A DNA stretch of 6,330 nucleotides from an uncultured Bacilli bacterium (GTDB lineage: Bacteria > Bacillota_I > Bacilli_A > RF39 > UBA660): the NCBI GenBank assembly GCA_947630415.1, contig CANRHM010000078.1, positions 1-6,330 of the forward strand, in the 5' to 3' direction. Positions 6,222-6,330 of this stretch are shown piece by piece (position 1 is the stretch's first letter; each line of letters starts with the position of its first letter). A model generated the notes under the pieces. It worked only from the letters and a program-made list of their open reading frames with translations, made no database searches and had not been told where the DNA came from. A program made the position numbers and the translations under genes.

Positions 6222-6226
6222 TTTTT

Positions 6227-6258
6227 AGAAAGAATATAGATTTTTATATTCTTTTTTT
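6227..6258 (+). terminator. Intrinsic terminator after priA
   Basis: A 10-bp perfect stem pairs 6229-6238 (AAAGAATATA) with 6245-6254 (TATATTCTTT), loop GATTTT, extendable by a G-T and an A-T pair to 6227/6256, with a T tract to 6258. It insulates the following promoter from priA transcription. Confidence 0.88.
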
Positions 6259-6280
6259 GTGAAAAGAAATTAACAAAAAG

Positions 6281-6309
6281 TTGACATGGGGGGGGGGTAG
6301 CTTTATAAT
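6281..6309 (+). promoter_or_regulatory. Perfect-consensus sigma-A promoter with a poly-G spacer, for an off-window gene
   Basis: TTGACA (6281-6286) and TATAAT (6304-6309) are both perfect and lie 17 bp apart, the optimal spacing. Ten of the 17 spacer bases are an unbroken G run. Transcription should start near 6316. The final AAGG (6327-6330) looks like the beginning of a ribosome binding site, so the gene should start within about 15 bases after the window. No ORF begins between the priA terminator and the window end except ATG at 6286, which stops after three Gly codons. Confidence 0.85.
6288..6297 (+). repeat. G10 homopolymer tract inside the promoter spacer
   Basis: Ten consecutive G residues between the -35 and -10 boxes. 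By eye, no other G or C run in the window exceeds four, so it stands out sharply against the AT-rich background. Mononucleotide runs of this length are prone to slipped-strand mispairing, and each gained or lost base would shift the spacer from 17 to 18 or 16 bp. Confidence 0.95.
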
Positions 6310-6330
6310 AAAAATAGGTAAATAATAAGG

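Noticed and set aside
6286..6300. ATG plus three GGG codons plus TAG in the poly-G tract
   Set aside because: It lies upstream of the predicted start point and encodes only four residues.
1..6330. CRISPR arrays, tRNA or rRNA genes, insertion sequences, riboswitches
   Set aside because: No repeat-spacer pattern, cloverleaf, transposase, terminal inverted repeats or long structured leader was seen; all intergenic gaps are under 140 bases and are largely filled by terminators and promoters.

Overview
The window is AT-rich DNA from a low-G+C Gram-positive bacterium of the Bacilli/Firmicutes type. Evidence: a CotE-family spore outer-coat gene, Bacillus-like promoters (TTGACA/TATAAT) and purine-rich ribosome binding sites, intrinsic terminators after the genes, and Firmicute-type gene groupings. 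TGA serves as a stop (uppS) and the Trp codons read are TGG, so this is the standard bacterial code, not the Mycoplasma code. CotE points to a spore former or a lineage that recently was one. I cannot name genus or species.

All genes are on the + strand, in four transcription units separated by short gaps (none reaches 300 bases) that mostly hold a terminator followed by the next promoter. Unit 1 (108-647) is cotE, behind the terminator of an off-window gene and a promoter resembling the mother-cell sigma-K/sigma-E type. Unit 2 (781-1297) is rpsP-khpA, ribosomal protein S16 and a small KH-domain RNA-binding protein, driven by a near-consensus sigma-A promoter. Unit 3 (1404-3961) is uppS-cdsA-rasP, which makes the C55 lipid carrier for wall synthesis, CDP-diacylglycerol for phospholipids, and a site-2 intramembrane protease; the genes are tightly packed (4-base overlap, then a 9-base gap). 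Unit 4 (4047-6221) is priA, the replication-restart helicase, alone.

Compared with Bacillus subtilis the blocks are abbreviated: rimM-trmD is missing after rpsP-khpA, and dxr is missing between cdsA and rasP.

The last 50 bases hold the most unusual signal. A promoter with perfect consensus boxes, TTGACA-17-TATAAT, has a run of ten G residues as most of its spacer. No other G or C run in this window that I could find exceeds four. A homopolymer exactly between -35 and -10 is the classic layout of a phase-variable promoter (as in Neisseria porA), and the sequenced length gives the optimal 17-bp spacer. The gene it drives begins just beyond the window and is unknown. The coding genes themselves are ordinary housekeeping genes plus cotE.
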